Below, piece by piece: positions 34,650 to 47,529 of a stretch of 64,000 nucleotides of DNA (the stretch's first letter is position 1; every line of letters starts with the position of its first letter). The notes beneath the pieces are model-generated. The model was not told the DNA's origin. It saw only the letters and a list, made by a program, of their open reading frames with translations, and did no database searches. Source of the stretch: Zestomonas carbonaria (lineage in GTDB: Bacteria > Pseudomonadota > Gammaproteobacteria > Pseudomonadales > Pseudomonadaceae); assembly GCF_904061905.1 (NCBI RefSeq), contig NZ_CAJFCI010000029.1, positions 1-64,000 of the forward strand. Reading direction: 5' to 3'. Made by a program: the position numbers and the translations under genes.

Positions 34650-36509
34650 TTGAAACGGATTTTTCCCGCCCTGGCCCTGGCGCTCGCCGGCGCCCTGTCC
34701 GCCCAGGCCGCGCCCCAGCGGGACGCGGCGCAACTCGACGCCCTCGCCGGGGATCCCTACTGGATCGCCCTCGGCCACTACGAAACCGGCAAGCTCGGCG
34801 GCTGGCGCAGTTATGTCGACGATGACGATTTCTTCCTCGCCGAGGGCGGCGACAGCAACCCGCGCGCCGAGCTGGCCGCCACCCTGGACGCCCTCTACGC
34901 CCCGGCCGAACTCGGCGACCGCCATCCGCAATGCGTCTATCCGGCGCGCACCCGCTGGCTGCGCGAGCAACTGCGGCTGGACGACCTGCCGAGCCCGGAT
35001 TGCGCGGAGTTCGACGCCTGGTTCAAGGACATCGCCCCGCACAGCACCGTGCTGGTGTTCCCCGCCGCCTACCTGAACAGCCCGTCGTCGATGTTCGGCC
35101 ACACCCTGCTGCGCATCGACCAGGCCGACATCGACGAGAACAACACCGCGCTGCTCAGCTACGCACTGAACTTCGGCGCCTTCATCGAAGGCATGGACAA
35201 CAGCATCCTGTATGCCTGGAAGGGCCTGATGGGCGGTTATCCCGGCCTGTTCGCCCTGGTGCCCTACCGCGAGAAGCTCGCCGAGTACCGCAGCCTGGAG
35301 AACCGCGACCTGTGGGAATACCGGCTGAACCTGACGCCCGAGGAAACCGGACGCATGGTCGAGCATGTCTGGGAACTCAAGCAGATCCGCTTCGACTACT
35401 ACTTCTTCGACGAGAACTGCTCCTACCGCCTGCTCGAACTGCTGGAGATCGCCCGCCCCGGCGTCGAGCTGACCGACGACTTCCCTATCACCGCCATCCC
35501 CACCGACACCGTGCGCGCGGTGGAAAACGCCGGCCTGGTGGAACGCATCGACTACCGCCCGTCGCGCGAACGCGAACTGCTGGCCCGGTCGGAACCGCTC
35601 GACCGCGCGGAGAAGGAACAGGTCCTGCGCATCGCCGACGATCCAACCGCGCTCGCCGATGCCGCGTTCACCGCGCTGCCGCGCGACCGCCAGGCGCTGG
35701 TCCAGGACTCGGCCTTCCGCCTCGGCCGCTACCGCGCCGTTGGCGAGGCCCGCGACGCGGTCGCCGCCCAGCGCAGCTATGCCCTGCTCCAGGCGATCAA
35801 CCGCAATCCGCCGCCACCGCTGGAGGTCGGGCGCCCCGGCCAGCCGGAGGATGGCCACCAGTCGCGCACCTGGCAGCTCGGCATCGGCAGCCGCGACGAC
35901 CGCGCCTTCGCCGAGTACGGCCTGCGCATGGCCTATCACGACCTCAACGACAACGCCTACGGCTTCCCTCTCGGCGCGCAGATCGAAATCCTCCAGCTCA
36001 AGCTACGCCAGTACGAAGGCAACCACTGGCAACTGCAACGCCTGGACTTCGCCAATATCCGCTCGCTGACGCCACGCAACACGCTGCTCAAGCCGTGGTC
36101 CTGGCAGGTTGGCGGCGGCCTGGAGCGGGTGCTCGGCGAGGACGGCGACGAGCGGCTGGTCAGCCACCTGAGCGGTGGCGCCGGCGGTAGCTGGCAACTG
36201 GGCGGCGACCTGCTCGGTTTCGCCCTCGGCACCCTGCGCATCGAGCACAACGAAGACTTCGCCGCCTTCATCGCCCCGGCCGCCGGGTTCAATACCGGCC
36301 TGCTGTGGCGCAATGGCCTCGGCAACCTGAGCCTCGAGGCGCGCGGAGACTACTTCCACAATGGCGAGGTACGCCGCGCGCTATCGCTCAACCAGCAGTG
36401 GGAGCTGGCCCGCAACCTCGGCCTGCGCCTGTCCGCGCAGCGCGAGTTCAGCCAGATGGCCGCGCCGGTCAACGAAGTCTCCCTGGAGCTGAAGTGGTAT
36501 CACTACTGA
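34650..36509 (+). CDS. DUF4105 periplasmic/outer-membrane protein
   Basis: A 619-residue protein with signal peptide MKRIFPALALALAGALSAQA. Residues about 120-290 are the DUF4105 (Lnb-type) domain, with NSPSSMFGHTLLRID and YYFFDENCSYRLLELL; His and Cys in these motifs look like a papain/NlpC-like thiol centre. The C-terminal 230 residues have alternating pattern and end in WYHY, as in an outer-membrane barrel. Role unknown. The start codon appears to be TTG with a weak ribosome site, so the exact start is unsure. Confidence 0.83.
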   Translation: MKRIFPALALALAGALSAQAAPQRDAAQLDALAGDPYWIALGHYETGKLGGWRSYVDDDDFFLAEGGDSNPRAELAATLDALYAPAELGDRHPQCVYPARTRWLREQLRLDDLPSPDCAEFDAWFKDIAPHSTVLVFPAAYLNSPSSMFGHTLLRIDQADIDENNTALLSYALNFGAFIEGMDNSILYAWKGLMGGYPGLFALVPYREKLAEYRSLENRDLWEYRLNLTPEETGRMVEHVWELKQIRFDYYFFDENCSYRLLELLEIARPGVELTDDFPITAIPTDTVRAVENAGLVERIDYRPSRERELLARSEPLDRAEKEQVLRIADDPTALADAAFTALPRDRQALVQDSAFRLGRYRAVGEARDAVAAQRSYALLQAINRNPPPPLEVGRPGQPEDGHQSRTWQLGIGSRDDRAFAEYGLRMAYHDLNDNAYGFPLGAQIEILQLKLRQYEGNHWQLQRLDFANIRSLTPRNTLLKPWSWQVGGGLERVLGEDGDERLVSHLSGGAGGSWQLGGDLLGFALGTLRIEHNEDFAAFIAPAAGFNTGLLWRNGLGNLSLEARGDYFHNGEVRRALSLNQQWELARNLGLRLSAQREFSQMAAPVNEVSLELKWYHY

Positions 36510-36515
36510 AGGCCA

Positions 36516-36580
36516 TGTAGCCCGGATGAAATCCGGGAAATTGGGCTGCCTGCTTGCCCCGGATTGCATCCGGGCTACGG
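36516..36580. repeat. REP-type inverted pair
   Basis: TGTAGCCCGGATGAAATCCG and CCCCGGATTGCATCCGGGCT, in opposite orientation about 18 bp apart, right after the DUF4105 stop. Confidence 0.75.
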
Positions 36581-36629
36581 ACGGGGGCATGGGCATAGAA
36601 TGGTGTTCCACTCTCCCGGAAACCCGTCC

Positions 36630-37817
<1,188 letters not shown>

Positions 37818-37867
37818 GTTTTTGTAGGGTGAGTAAACAGGGAAAGCTCGGGGCAGGAGATACGGCT

Positions 37868-37970
37868 CAGCCCCTCACCCGGAGGGAGAGGGGACAAGGA
37901 ATGCGCCGACCTGACCGGGAGTGCACGTAAAGATCCCTCTCCCTCCGGGAGAGGGCTGGGGTGAGGGACA
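37868..37970. repeat. inverted-repeat element between rtcB and gdhA
   Basis: CCCTCACCCGGAGGGAGAGG (left) and CCCTCTCCCTCCGGGAGAGG continuing into CTGGGGTGAGGG (right) form a long imperfect hairpin of the type scattered in pseudomonad genomes. The genes on either side are convergent, so it may also end transcription. Confidence 0.75.
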
Positions 37971-37992
37971 GGACCGTCCCCCGGCACCTACG

Positions 37993-39393
<1,401 letters not shown>

Positions 39394-39465
39394 CTAGATA
39401 GTGCGAAATGACGCTTTTATGAATCTTTTTGGTGCACTTATGTAAATCGCCGACGACCGGCCATG

Positions 39466-39493
39466 AAAAACGGGGCCATCAGGCCCCGTTTTT
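39466..39493 (-). terminator. ettA terminator
   Basis: A 12-bp perfect stem (AAAAACGGGGCC with its complement), tetraloop, and T run on the minus strand, about 78 bp past ettA and upstream of gdhA. Confidence 0.82.
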
Positions 39494-39530
39494 CGTGGGA
39501 TCCGCCCCGTACACCGGAAGGACCGCCAGG

Positions 39531-39566
39531 CGTCCTGTTGGTGCACGTGGCGCACCCTGCGAGAGC
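39531..39566. repeat. fragment of the 95-bp inverted-repeat element
   Basis: CGTCCTGTTGGTGCACGTGG and CGCACCCT match the right arm of the copy at 13927-14023; the left arm is missing. It abuts the end of ettA. Confidence 0.6.
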
Positions 39567-39570
39567 ACTA

Positions 39571-41235
<1,665 letters not shown>

Positions 41236-41403
41236 GACGAAAACCTCGCAGAAAGTAAAAATGGTGCAAACCGCGAACTATACGCCAGAGTGGGGCCTGC
41301 CCACCATTCGCCCGGCATGCGTCACGCCGCGCCACGGACCACCACCCGACCGAAGGCATGGCCGCGCCCTCGCACGGAGCGCGAGAACGGGCTTTGCAGC
41401 CCT

Positions 41404-41497
41404 TGTAGGGCGCACCGTTTACCGGAGGAAGGCTCGCGTCACGCCAGGAGAACACCGTGGTCATCCGCCCTATCGGTGCGCACGGCGCATCCTACGA
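41404..41497. repeat. 95-bp inverted-repeat element, copy 2
   Basis: Begins TGTAGGGCGCACCGTTTACC and ends CTATCGGTGCGCACGGCGCA then TCCTAC, matching copy 1 at both ends. It fills most of the 281-bp gap between ettA and the GMC gene, at the left boundary of the catabolic locus. Confidence 0.72.
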
Positions 41498-41516
41498 GAG
41501 CGGGGCGCGTTGCCGG

Positions 41517-43175
41517 CTACGCCACCGCCTTGCGGGAGTCCGCGGCGGCAGAAGGCTGCTGGCCGGCGGCATCCTGGAGAATCATTTCCGCGCCCTTCTC
41601 CGCCACCATCATCACCGCCGCGTTGGTGTTGCCGGAGGTGACGTTGGGGAAGATGGACGCATCGACGATCCGCAAACCTTCCAGGCCATGCACCCGCAGG
41701 CGGCTGTCCACCACCGAGTCCTGCGGGTCGGCGCCCATGGCGCAACTGCCGCACAGGTGGTAGATCGAACCGCAGTTCTCGCGGAAGTACTGGAGCATCC
41801 CTTCGTCGTCGTTCACCGACGGCCCGGGCAGGACTTCTTCCACGGTCACCGCTTTCAGCGCCGGCGCGTTCATGATCTTGCGGATCAACCGGCTGCCCTG
41901 GATGGCTTCGTCGATGTCCTTCTGCGTACTCAGGTAGTTGGGGTCGATCAGCGCCGCGTCGGCCGGGTTCTTCGAGGCGATGCGCACCTCGCCGCGACTG
42001 GTCGGCCGGCACGGGTTGAAGCACAGCAGGAAGCCCGAGTACGGCTCCGGCTTGAGGCTGGCCTTGCTGCTCTTGGGAATCTGGTAGGACAGCGGGTTGA
42101 AATACAGTTGCAGGTTCGGGTGTTCCTGGCTGTCGTCGCCCCGGAAGAAGCCGCCGCTCTGGTTCACGCTCATCGACAGCGGTCCCTTGCGGGTCAGCAG
42201 GTACTCCAGGCCGAGCTTCACCTGGCCCAGCAGCGAGCCGAACTCGTCGTTCAGGGTCGGGATGTCGGCCTTGTAGTAGTAGCTGACGCAGAGGTGGTCC
42301 TGGAGGTTCTTGCCCACCGCCGGCAGGTGGTGCACGGTTGAGATGGCGTGCTCTTCGAGCAGGGCGCGGTCGCCCACGCCGGACAGTTGGAGGATCTTCG
42401 GCGTATCGACGGCGCCGGCGGCGAGGATCACTTCCCGAGCGGCATGGAATTCCCGGCGCACGCCGTGCTGGGTGACGCTCACGCCCACCGCACGCTTGTC
42501 GGCATCGAACAGCACGCGTTCCACCTGTGCGTGGCGCTCGACGCTCAGGTTCGGCCGGCCCAGCGCCGGGTGCAGGTAGGCGAAGCTGCTGGAGCAGCGC
42601 TGGCCGTCGCGGGTGTTGACGTCGTAGATGCCGGCGCCTTCGAAATTCTCGCCGTTGAAGTCCTCGCTGCGCGGGTAGCCCAGCTCTTCGCAGCCCTTGA
42701 GAAAGGCGTCGCAGATCGGGTGGGTCTGGCCCTTCATCGGGCTGATGCGGATCGGTCCGCTGGCGCCGTGGTACTCGCTGTCGCCCAGCGGGTGCGATTC
42801 CAGCTTGCGGAAGTACGGCAGCACGTCCTTGAACGACCAGCCATCGTTGCCATTGGCCGCCCAGTCGTCGAAGTCGTGGGCCTGGCCGCGCACGTAGATC
42901 ATCGCGTTGATCGAGCCGGAGCCGCCCTGCACCTTCCCGCGCGGCGCGTACAACTGGCGGCCGGCGAGCTGTGCCTGCGGCTGGCTGTAGTACATCCAGT
43001 TGAAGGTCGGGTTGTAGTAGAGCTTGGCGAAGCCCACGGGGATCTTGAACCAGGGCGAGGAATCCTTGCCGCCGGCTTCCAGCAGCAGGACGCTGTGCTC
43101 GCCGGATTCGCTCAGGCGGCTGGCCAGGATGCAACCGGCGGAGCCGGCGCCGACGATGATGTAGTCGTATTTCAT
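41517..43175 (-). CDS. GMC-family FAD alcohol dehydrogenase (choline-dehydrogenase-like)
   Basis: A 552-residue flavoprotein. The FAD fold is DYIIVGAGSAGCILASRL (4-21), the GMC signature is GGSGSINAMIYVRG, and the C-terminal catalytic region has YHLCGSCAMG and NTNAAVMMVAEKGA. Such enzymes oxidise primary alcohols to aldehydes and pass electrons to a quinone or cytochrome. It is called choline dehydrogenase by homology only; there are no bet genes here. It lies 59 bp after the dehydratase gene, so the substrate is likely the same sugar acid, polyol or aliphatic alcohol. Confidence 0.88.
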   Translation of the reverse strand: MKYDYIIVGAGSAGCILASRLSESGEHSVLLLEAGGKDSSPWFKIPVGFAKLYYNPTFNWMYYSQPQAQLAGRQLYAPRGKVQGGSGSINAMIYVRGQAHDFDDWAANGNDGWSFKDVLPYFRKLESHPLGDSEYHGASGPIRISPMKGQTHPICDAFLKGCEELGYPRSEDFNGENFEGAGIYDVNTRDGQRCSSSFAYLHPALGRPNLSVERHAQVERVLFDADKRAVGVSVTQHGVRREFHAAREVILAAGAVDTPKILQLSGVGDRALLEEHAISTVHHLPAVGKNLQDHLCVSYYYKADIPTLNDEFGSLLGQVKLGLEYLLTRKGPLSMSVNQSGGFFRGDDSQEHPNLQLYFNPLSYQIPKSSKASLKPEPYSGFLLCFNPCRPTSRGEVRIASKNPADAALIDPNYLSTQKDIDEAIQGSRLIRKIMNAPALKAVTVEEVLPGPSVNDDEGMLQYFRENCGSIYHLCGSCAMGADPQDSVVDSRLRVHGLEGLRIVDASIFPNVTSGNTNAAVMMVAEKGAEMILQDAAGQQPSAAADSRKAVA

Positions 43176-43234
43176 GAATATCGTTACCGCGAAGATGAAT
43201 CGGGTCGCCCGCCCCTCACGGGGCGGGCCTGGCG

Positions 43235-44452
43235 TCAGCCTTTGGCCGGGGCGGTGTCCTTGACGTCCACCGGGTCGGGGCCCATCTGCAGGTGCAGGCG
43301 CTCGCCGGTGTAGGGCGAATGGCGGCGCACCACGTTCATGTCCAGCTCGACGCCCAGGCCGGGCTCGCTGGAGGGGATGATGTAGCCGTCTTCCCAGTGC
43401 AGCGGCTTCTTGAGGATCTGCGCGTGGAAGCCGTCCCAGGTGCCGATGCTTTCCTGGATCAGGAAGTTCGGCGTGCAGGCCGCCAACTGGAAGCTGGCCG
43501 CCGCGCCGATGGGGCCGTTGTAGAGGTGCGGGGCGATCTGCGCGTAGAAGGCTTCGGCCATGGAAGCGATCTTCTTGCCTTCGAGCAGGCCGCCGCAGCG
43601 TCCGACGTTCATTTGCAGGATCGACGCGCCGCCGGCCTGCAACAGGCGGAAGAACTCGTACTTGGTGGTCAGCCGCTCGCCGGTGGCGATGGGGATGCTG
43701 GTCTTCGCCGCGACCTGGCCCATGGCCTCTTCCTGGCCCGGCGGGATGGGTTCCTCGAACCACAGCGGGTCGTACTTCTCCAGGCGCCTGGCCAGGCGGA
43801 TGGCCGAGGACGGCACCATCTGCCCGTGGGTGCCGAACAGCAGGTCGCACTGGTTGCCCACCGCCTCGCGGACCTTGCGGCAGAAGGTCTCGCAGCGCTC
43901 CAGCACCTCCAGCGACAACTGATGGCCGGAGAACGCGGTGTAGGGGCCGGCCGGGTCGAACTTCAGCGCGGTGAAGCCGAGGTTCATGTTCTGCACCGCG
44001 CACTCGGCGGCCAGGTCCGGGTCGGAGTAGTCGTACTCGCCCCGGGCGTTCTTCGGGTACAGGTAGGTGTAGGAACGCAGGCGCTCGTGGACCTTGCCGC
44101 CGAGCAGTTCGTACACCGGCTTGTTGGCCGCCTTGCCGATGATGTCCCAGCAGGCCATTTCCAGGCCGCTGACCACGCCCATCATGGTCAGGTCCGAGCG
44201 CTGGGTGAAGCCGCTGGAATAGGCGCGGCGGAAGAAGCGCTCGATGTGGTGCGGGTCCTGGTCGAGCAGGTAGCGCTCGAACACGTCCTCGATCGCCGGC
44301 ACCATGACCTTCGGGTGGAAGGTCGCCGCGTAGATCTCGCCGACGCCCTCGATGCCGCAGTCGGTCTTGAGGGTCACGAACAGCCAGTACATGCCACCGA
44401 TGTGCGGCGGCGGGACGGCGACCACGTGGGTCTGCAGGGAAACGATTTTCAT
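43235..44452 (-). CDS. enolase-superfamily (mandelate racemase/MLE-type) dehydratase
   Basis: A 405-residue enzyme with the enolase-superfamily capping domain (1-about 125) and barrel. Metal-ligand positions on the later strands are present: E233 in WFEEPIPP and E259 in IATGERLTT, and a His in APHLYNGPIG. At the place of the first Asp ligand I read G207-T208-H209 (FGTHGQ), which looks like loss of that Asp. Relatives dehydrate sugar acids such as galactonate, mannonate or rhamnonate. The stop of the upstream MFS gene overlaps its ATG by four bases. Substrate unknown. Confidence 0.87.
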   Translation of the reverse strand: MKIVSLQTHVVAVPPPHIGGMYWLFVTLKTDCGIEGVGEIYAATFHPKVMVPAIEDVFERYLLDQDPHHIERFFRRAYSSGFTQRSDLTMMGVVSGLEMACWDIIGKAANKPVYELLGGKVHERLRSYTYLYPKNARGEYDYSDPDLAAECAVQNMNLGFTALKFDPAGPYTAFSGHQLSLEVLERCETFCRKVREAVGNQCDLLFGTHGQMVPSSAIRLARRLEKYDPLWFEEPIPPGQEEAMGQVAAKTSIPIATGERLTTKYEFFRLLQAGGASILQMNVGRCGGLLEGKKIASMAEAFYAQIAPHLYNGPIGAAASFQLAACTPNFLIQESIGTWDGFHAQILKKPLHWEDGYIIPSSEPGLGVELDMNVVRRHSPYTGERLHLQMGPDPVDVKDTAPAKG

Positions 44453-45750
44453 GCTTGGCCCGCTCTCTTCTGGATGCGTTTCTTCAGGGTGAGGGTGGCG
44501 ACCACGCCCAGCAGGCCCACCACCACGACATAGGAGAAATAGATCTGGTAACCGACGAAGCCGGGGAAACGGTCGATGATCCAGCCGTTGATCAGCGGCA
44601 GGAAAACGTCCGGCGAGTAGCCGACCAGGGAGATGATGCCGATGGCCAGGCCGGTGACCCGCAGCGGTATCCGGCAATCGTCGAGGATCGCCCAGTACAG
44701 CCCGCGGATGGCGTAGGTCATCAGGCCGATGAAGATCACCAGGAACACCAGCACGCCGACCATGCGCAGGCTGGGCAGCAGGATCAGGCCGATCATGCCC
44801 AGCGCCGAGAGCAGCATGGCCCAGGTCAGCACGCCGATCTTGGAATAGCGGTCGCCCAGCCAGCCGCCGCCGATGCCGCCCACCGGGCGCATCCACAGCT
44901 TGATGGTGGTGATCAGCCCGGCCATGGTGGCGGTCAGCCCGAAGCCGCCCTCTTCCAGGTAGGCGGAGAAGCTGTAGGTGGCCCAGAAGAAGTGGTAGCC
45001 GCAGAAGACGATGGCGGCGACCAGCCACAGCTCGGGAATCCTCGCCAGGATGCGCAGGTCCTCCCAGAGGTTGCCCTTGCCCGAAGTGGCATTGTCGGCG
45101 CTCACGCCCTGGGGATCGCGCAGCAGCATCAGCACGGCGCCGAGTACGATGCAGCAGGCGGCGTAGAAGTGGATCACCAGTTGCAGGCCCTCGGCATTGC
45201 GCTCGCCACGGGTCTCGGCGACGTAGGCGAACAGCGCGATGGCCACGGTGGCCAGCAGCGCCTCCACCAGCCCGCGGCCGCCGTCGAGCACGCCGAAGAA
45301 GCGGCCCTGCTCGGCCTCGCCGGCGAGCATGTTCACTCGCTTGATCAGCGAGGCCCAGAAGGTCAGCCCGGTGGTGATGCCGAAGCCGCAGAAGATCACC
45401 AGCAAGGTGCTGAACCCCGGCAGTTGCGCGTACCACAGCCCCAGTGCGCCGGTGCCCAGCAGCGAGAAGCTGATCAGGAAGCGCGGCGGCAGGCGGTCGG
45501 CCAGCCAGCCGCTGGGCAGGTAGCTGAGCAGGAAGGCGGTGCCGAGGATCGAGTACAGGTAGCCCAGCTCGCTGTTGCTGATTGCCAGGGCCTCGAGCAT
45601 GGTGCTCTGGTACACCTGGCGCAGGTAGAGCATGGGGTAGATGGCGCCGGCGGCGAGCACCAGCAGCGCCAGTTGCAGGTAGCGGGACAGGTTGGCGTTG
45701 GACGGAACGGCCATGGGCATGGCCTCTGCACTTATTGTTTTTTTCATCAT
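44449..45750 (-). CDS. MFS transporter of the GMC/dehydratase operon
   Basis: A 433-residue major facilitator with about 12 membrane segments; the loop motif is GWLADRLPPRF. It is likely the importer for the substrate of the dehydratase and alcohol dehydrogenase, as gene order and the 4-bp overlap with the dehydratase suggest. The start is uncertain: I use MMKKTIS, but ATGs six codons earlier or at MPMAVPS (45720) and the following ATG (45714, AGAGG 8 nt upstream) are possible. Confidence 0.83.
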   Translation of the reverse strand: MMKKTISAEAMPMAVPSNANLSRYLQLALLVLAAGAIYPMLYLRQVYQSTMLEALAISNSELGYLYSILGTAFLLSYLPSGWLADRLPPRFLISFSLLGTGALGLWYAQLPGFSTLLVIFCGFGITTGLTFWASLIKRVNMLAGEAEQGRFFGVLDGGRGLVEALLATVAIALFAYVAETRGERNAEGLQLVIHFYAACCIVLGAVLMLLRDPQGVSADNATSGKGNLWEDLRILARIPELWLVAAIVFCGYHFFWATYSFSAYLEEGGFGLTATMAGLITTIKLWMRPVGGIGGGWLGDRYSKIGVLTWAMLLSALGMIGLILLPSLRMVGVLVFLVIFIGLMTYAIRGLYWAILDDCRIPLRVTGLAIGIISLVGYSPDVFLPLINGWIIDRFPGFVGYQIYFSYVVVVGLLGVVATLTLKKRIQKRAGQA

Positions 45751-45835
45751 GCGTCTCGTGGCCGGCATCGTCGCCGGCGGGTTGTCGGAAAGCCAGGCCG
45801 GACGCGGGGCGCAGGCAACGCCCCGCGACGGCGGA

Positions 45836-47263
45836 TCAGTACTTCAGGACCACCAGGCGGGTCTGGGTGAACTCCAGCATCCCGTGCTTGCCGTCGTCGC
45901 CGCCCAGGCCCGAGCGCTTCCAGCCGGCATGGAAGCCCTGGTAGGGATCGGCGGGGGTGCGATTGACGTACAGCTCGCCGGCCTCGATGGCGTTGGCCAC
46001 CTTCATCGCCGTGCGGTAGCTCTCGCTGTAGAGCACCGAGGACAGGCCGAACTGGTGGTCGTTGGCCATGGCCAGGGCTTCGTCCAGGGTCTCGTAGCGC
46101 AGCACCGGCAGCACCGGGCCGAAGATTTCCTCCTGGACGATCTCCATGTCCTGGCGGCAATTGCTCAGCAGGGTCGCCGGGTAGAAGTGGCCAGGGCCTT
46201 CCGGCAGCACGCCGCCACACTCCAGTTGCGCGCCCTCGGCCAGGGCGCGCTGTACCTTGGCGTGGATCTCCTGGCGCGAACGGGCGTTGACCAGCGGGCC
46301 CATGCGCGCCGGGTCCTCGGCGCGGTCGCCGATGCGCACGGCGGCAAGCTTCTCGCGCAGCAGGGCGAGGAAGCGGTCGTGCACGCTAGCCTGCACGTAG
46401 ACCCGCTCGATGGCGGTGCACAACTGGCCGCAGTGGGTGGTCTTGGACGCGGCGATGGCGCTGGCGGCCTGCTCCAGGTCGGCGTCGGCCTCGATGATCG
46501 CCGGGGTCTTGCCGCCCAGTTCCAGGGACGGCTTGGCGATGTTCGCCTTGCAGTAGTCGAGCACCGTGCGCCCGGCGCCGACGCTGCCGGTCAGAGTGAT
46601 CATGCCCACCGCCGGGTGCTGGCAGAGCGTGGCGGCCACCTCGTGGTGCATGGTCAGCACGTTGAACACACCGGCCGGCAGTTCGGCCTCGGCGGCGGCG
46701 CGGGCGATCTCGAAGGCCGAGGTCGGGGTGTTGTTGCTCGGCCGCACCACCACGGCGTTGCCGGTGATCAGCGCCGGGGCGACCTTGCGCAGCAGGGTAT
46801 AGACCGGATAGTTGAACGGGATCAGGCAGGCCACCACGCCGATCGGCTCGCGCTGTAGCAGGATGGTCTCGTCGCGGGAGTCGCTGGGGATCACCTCGCC
46901 CTCGATGCGCCGCGCCCACTCAGCGTGGTAGCGGGTGATCTGCGCGGCGTAGAACGCTTCGCTGGTGGCGTCCTGCACGCTCTTGCCCGACTCGCGGGCC
47001 AGCGCCTCGCCGATGCGCGCGGCATTGCGTTCGATGGCCTCGGCGAAGCGCCGCAGGTGCTCGCCGCGCTCGATGGCCGGCAGCCTGGCCCACTCGCGCT
47101 GGGCACGCTGCGCAGCCTCGACCGCGACCAGCACGTCAGCCTCGCTGGCGGAGGGCACTTCGGCGATACGGGCTTCGCTGGCCGGATCGAAGACGTCGAT
47201 ATGGGCTGCGGAAGGTTCGACGAAGCGGCCGTCGATGAAGTTTCGATCAGTACGCATGGGCAT
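45836..47263 (-). CDS. aldehyde dehydrogenase, AldA-like
   Basis: A 475-residue NAD-dependent aldehyde dehydrogenase. The catalytic Cys is C282 in HCGQLCTAIE, and the general base Glu is in LELGGKTP. The C-terminus QGFHAGWKRSGLGGDDGKHG is like E. coli AldA (lactaldehyde/glycolaldehyde dehydrogenase), so a short hydroxyaldehyde released from a sugar acid is a fitting substrate. It heads the GMC/dehydratase/MFS group; 85 bp separate it from the MFS gene. A shared TTGTCGTT motif stands in its promoter region. Confidence 0.9.
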   Translation of the reverse strand: MPMRTDRNFIDGRFVEPSAAHIDVFDPASEARIAEVPSASEADVLVAVEAAQRAQREWARLPAIERGEHLRRFAEAIERNAARIGEALARESGKSVQDATSEAFYAAQITRYHAEWARRIEGEVIPSDSRDETILLQREPIGVVACLIPFNYPVYTLLRKVAPALITGNAVVVRPSNNTPTSAFEIARAAAEAELPAGVFNVLTMHHEVAATLCQHPAVGMITLTGSVGAGRTVLDYCKANIAKPSLELGGKTPAIIEADADLEQAASAIAASKTTHCGQLCTAIERVYVQASVHDRFLALLREKLAAVRIGDRAEDPARMGPLVNARSRQEIHAKVQRALAEGAQLECGGVLPEGPGHFYPATLLSNCRQDMEIVQEEIFGPVLPVLRYETLDEALAMANDHQFGLSSVLYSESYRTAMKVANAIEAGELYVNRTPADPYQGFHAGWKRSGLGGDDGKHGMLEFTQTRLVVLKY

Positions 47264-47379
47264 TCCTGTGGTTCAAGCGCAAACGTGGACGACGCGGGAA
47301 CGGGAACACGACAGGAGGGCGATGGGGCAGGCGCGAAGCCGCGCCGGATGACCGGGGCAGGCAGGCATGAGGCTCACTC

Positions 47380-47387
47380 TTGTCGTT
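47380..47387 (-). promoter_or_regulatory. shared AACGACAA motif, aldehyde dehydrogenase promoter
   Basis: The minus strand reads GGCTCATCAAACAACGACAA, about 115 bp upstream of the AldA-like gene in the 266-bp gap after the LysR gene. A similar stretch, GGCTCATCCAACGACAA, precedes the Fae-like gene. The gap also holds ACAAACGATTAAT (47427), which recurs as ACAAACGACTAAAT at 49887. Confidence 0.4.
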
Positions 47388-47529
47388 GTTTGATGAGCCC
47401 CAGTTTCGGCATGGGGCGCAGCGGGGACAAACGATTAATAGAGCGAAGTAACATGCGAAAAACGCAGGTTACCAGGCGCGACTATCCAGGGGCCGCCGTC
47501 GCTTCGGGCGAGGCGCCGGCGGCCGACCT

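Noticed and set aside
34473..35939. Long leftward frame continuing upstream from the DksA-like gene across the DUF4105 gene
   Set aside because: It is opposite a strong signal-peptide protein with conserved motifs; the DksA-like ATG at 34472 has its own AGGAG.
37868..37970. Possible CRISPR or tandem array from the repeated CCCTC/GAGGG blocks
   Set aside because: There are only two blocks, in inverted orientation, with no regular spacers and no cas genes.
41517..43175. Calling the GMC enzyme BetA (choline dehydrogenase)
   Set aside because: Sequence only supports the GMC family; no betB, betI or choline transporter is adjacent, and the neighbours fit a sugar-acid or alcohol pathway.
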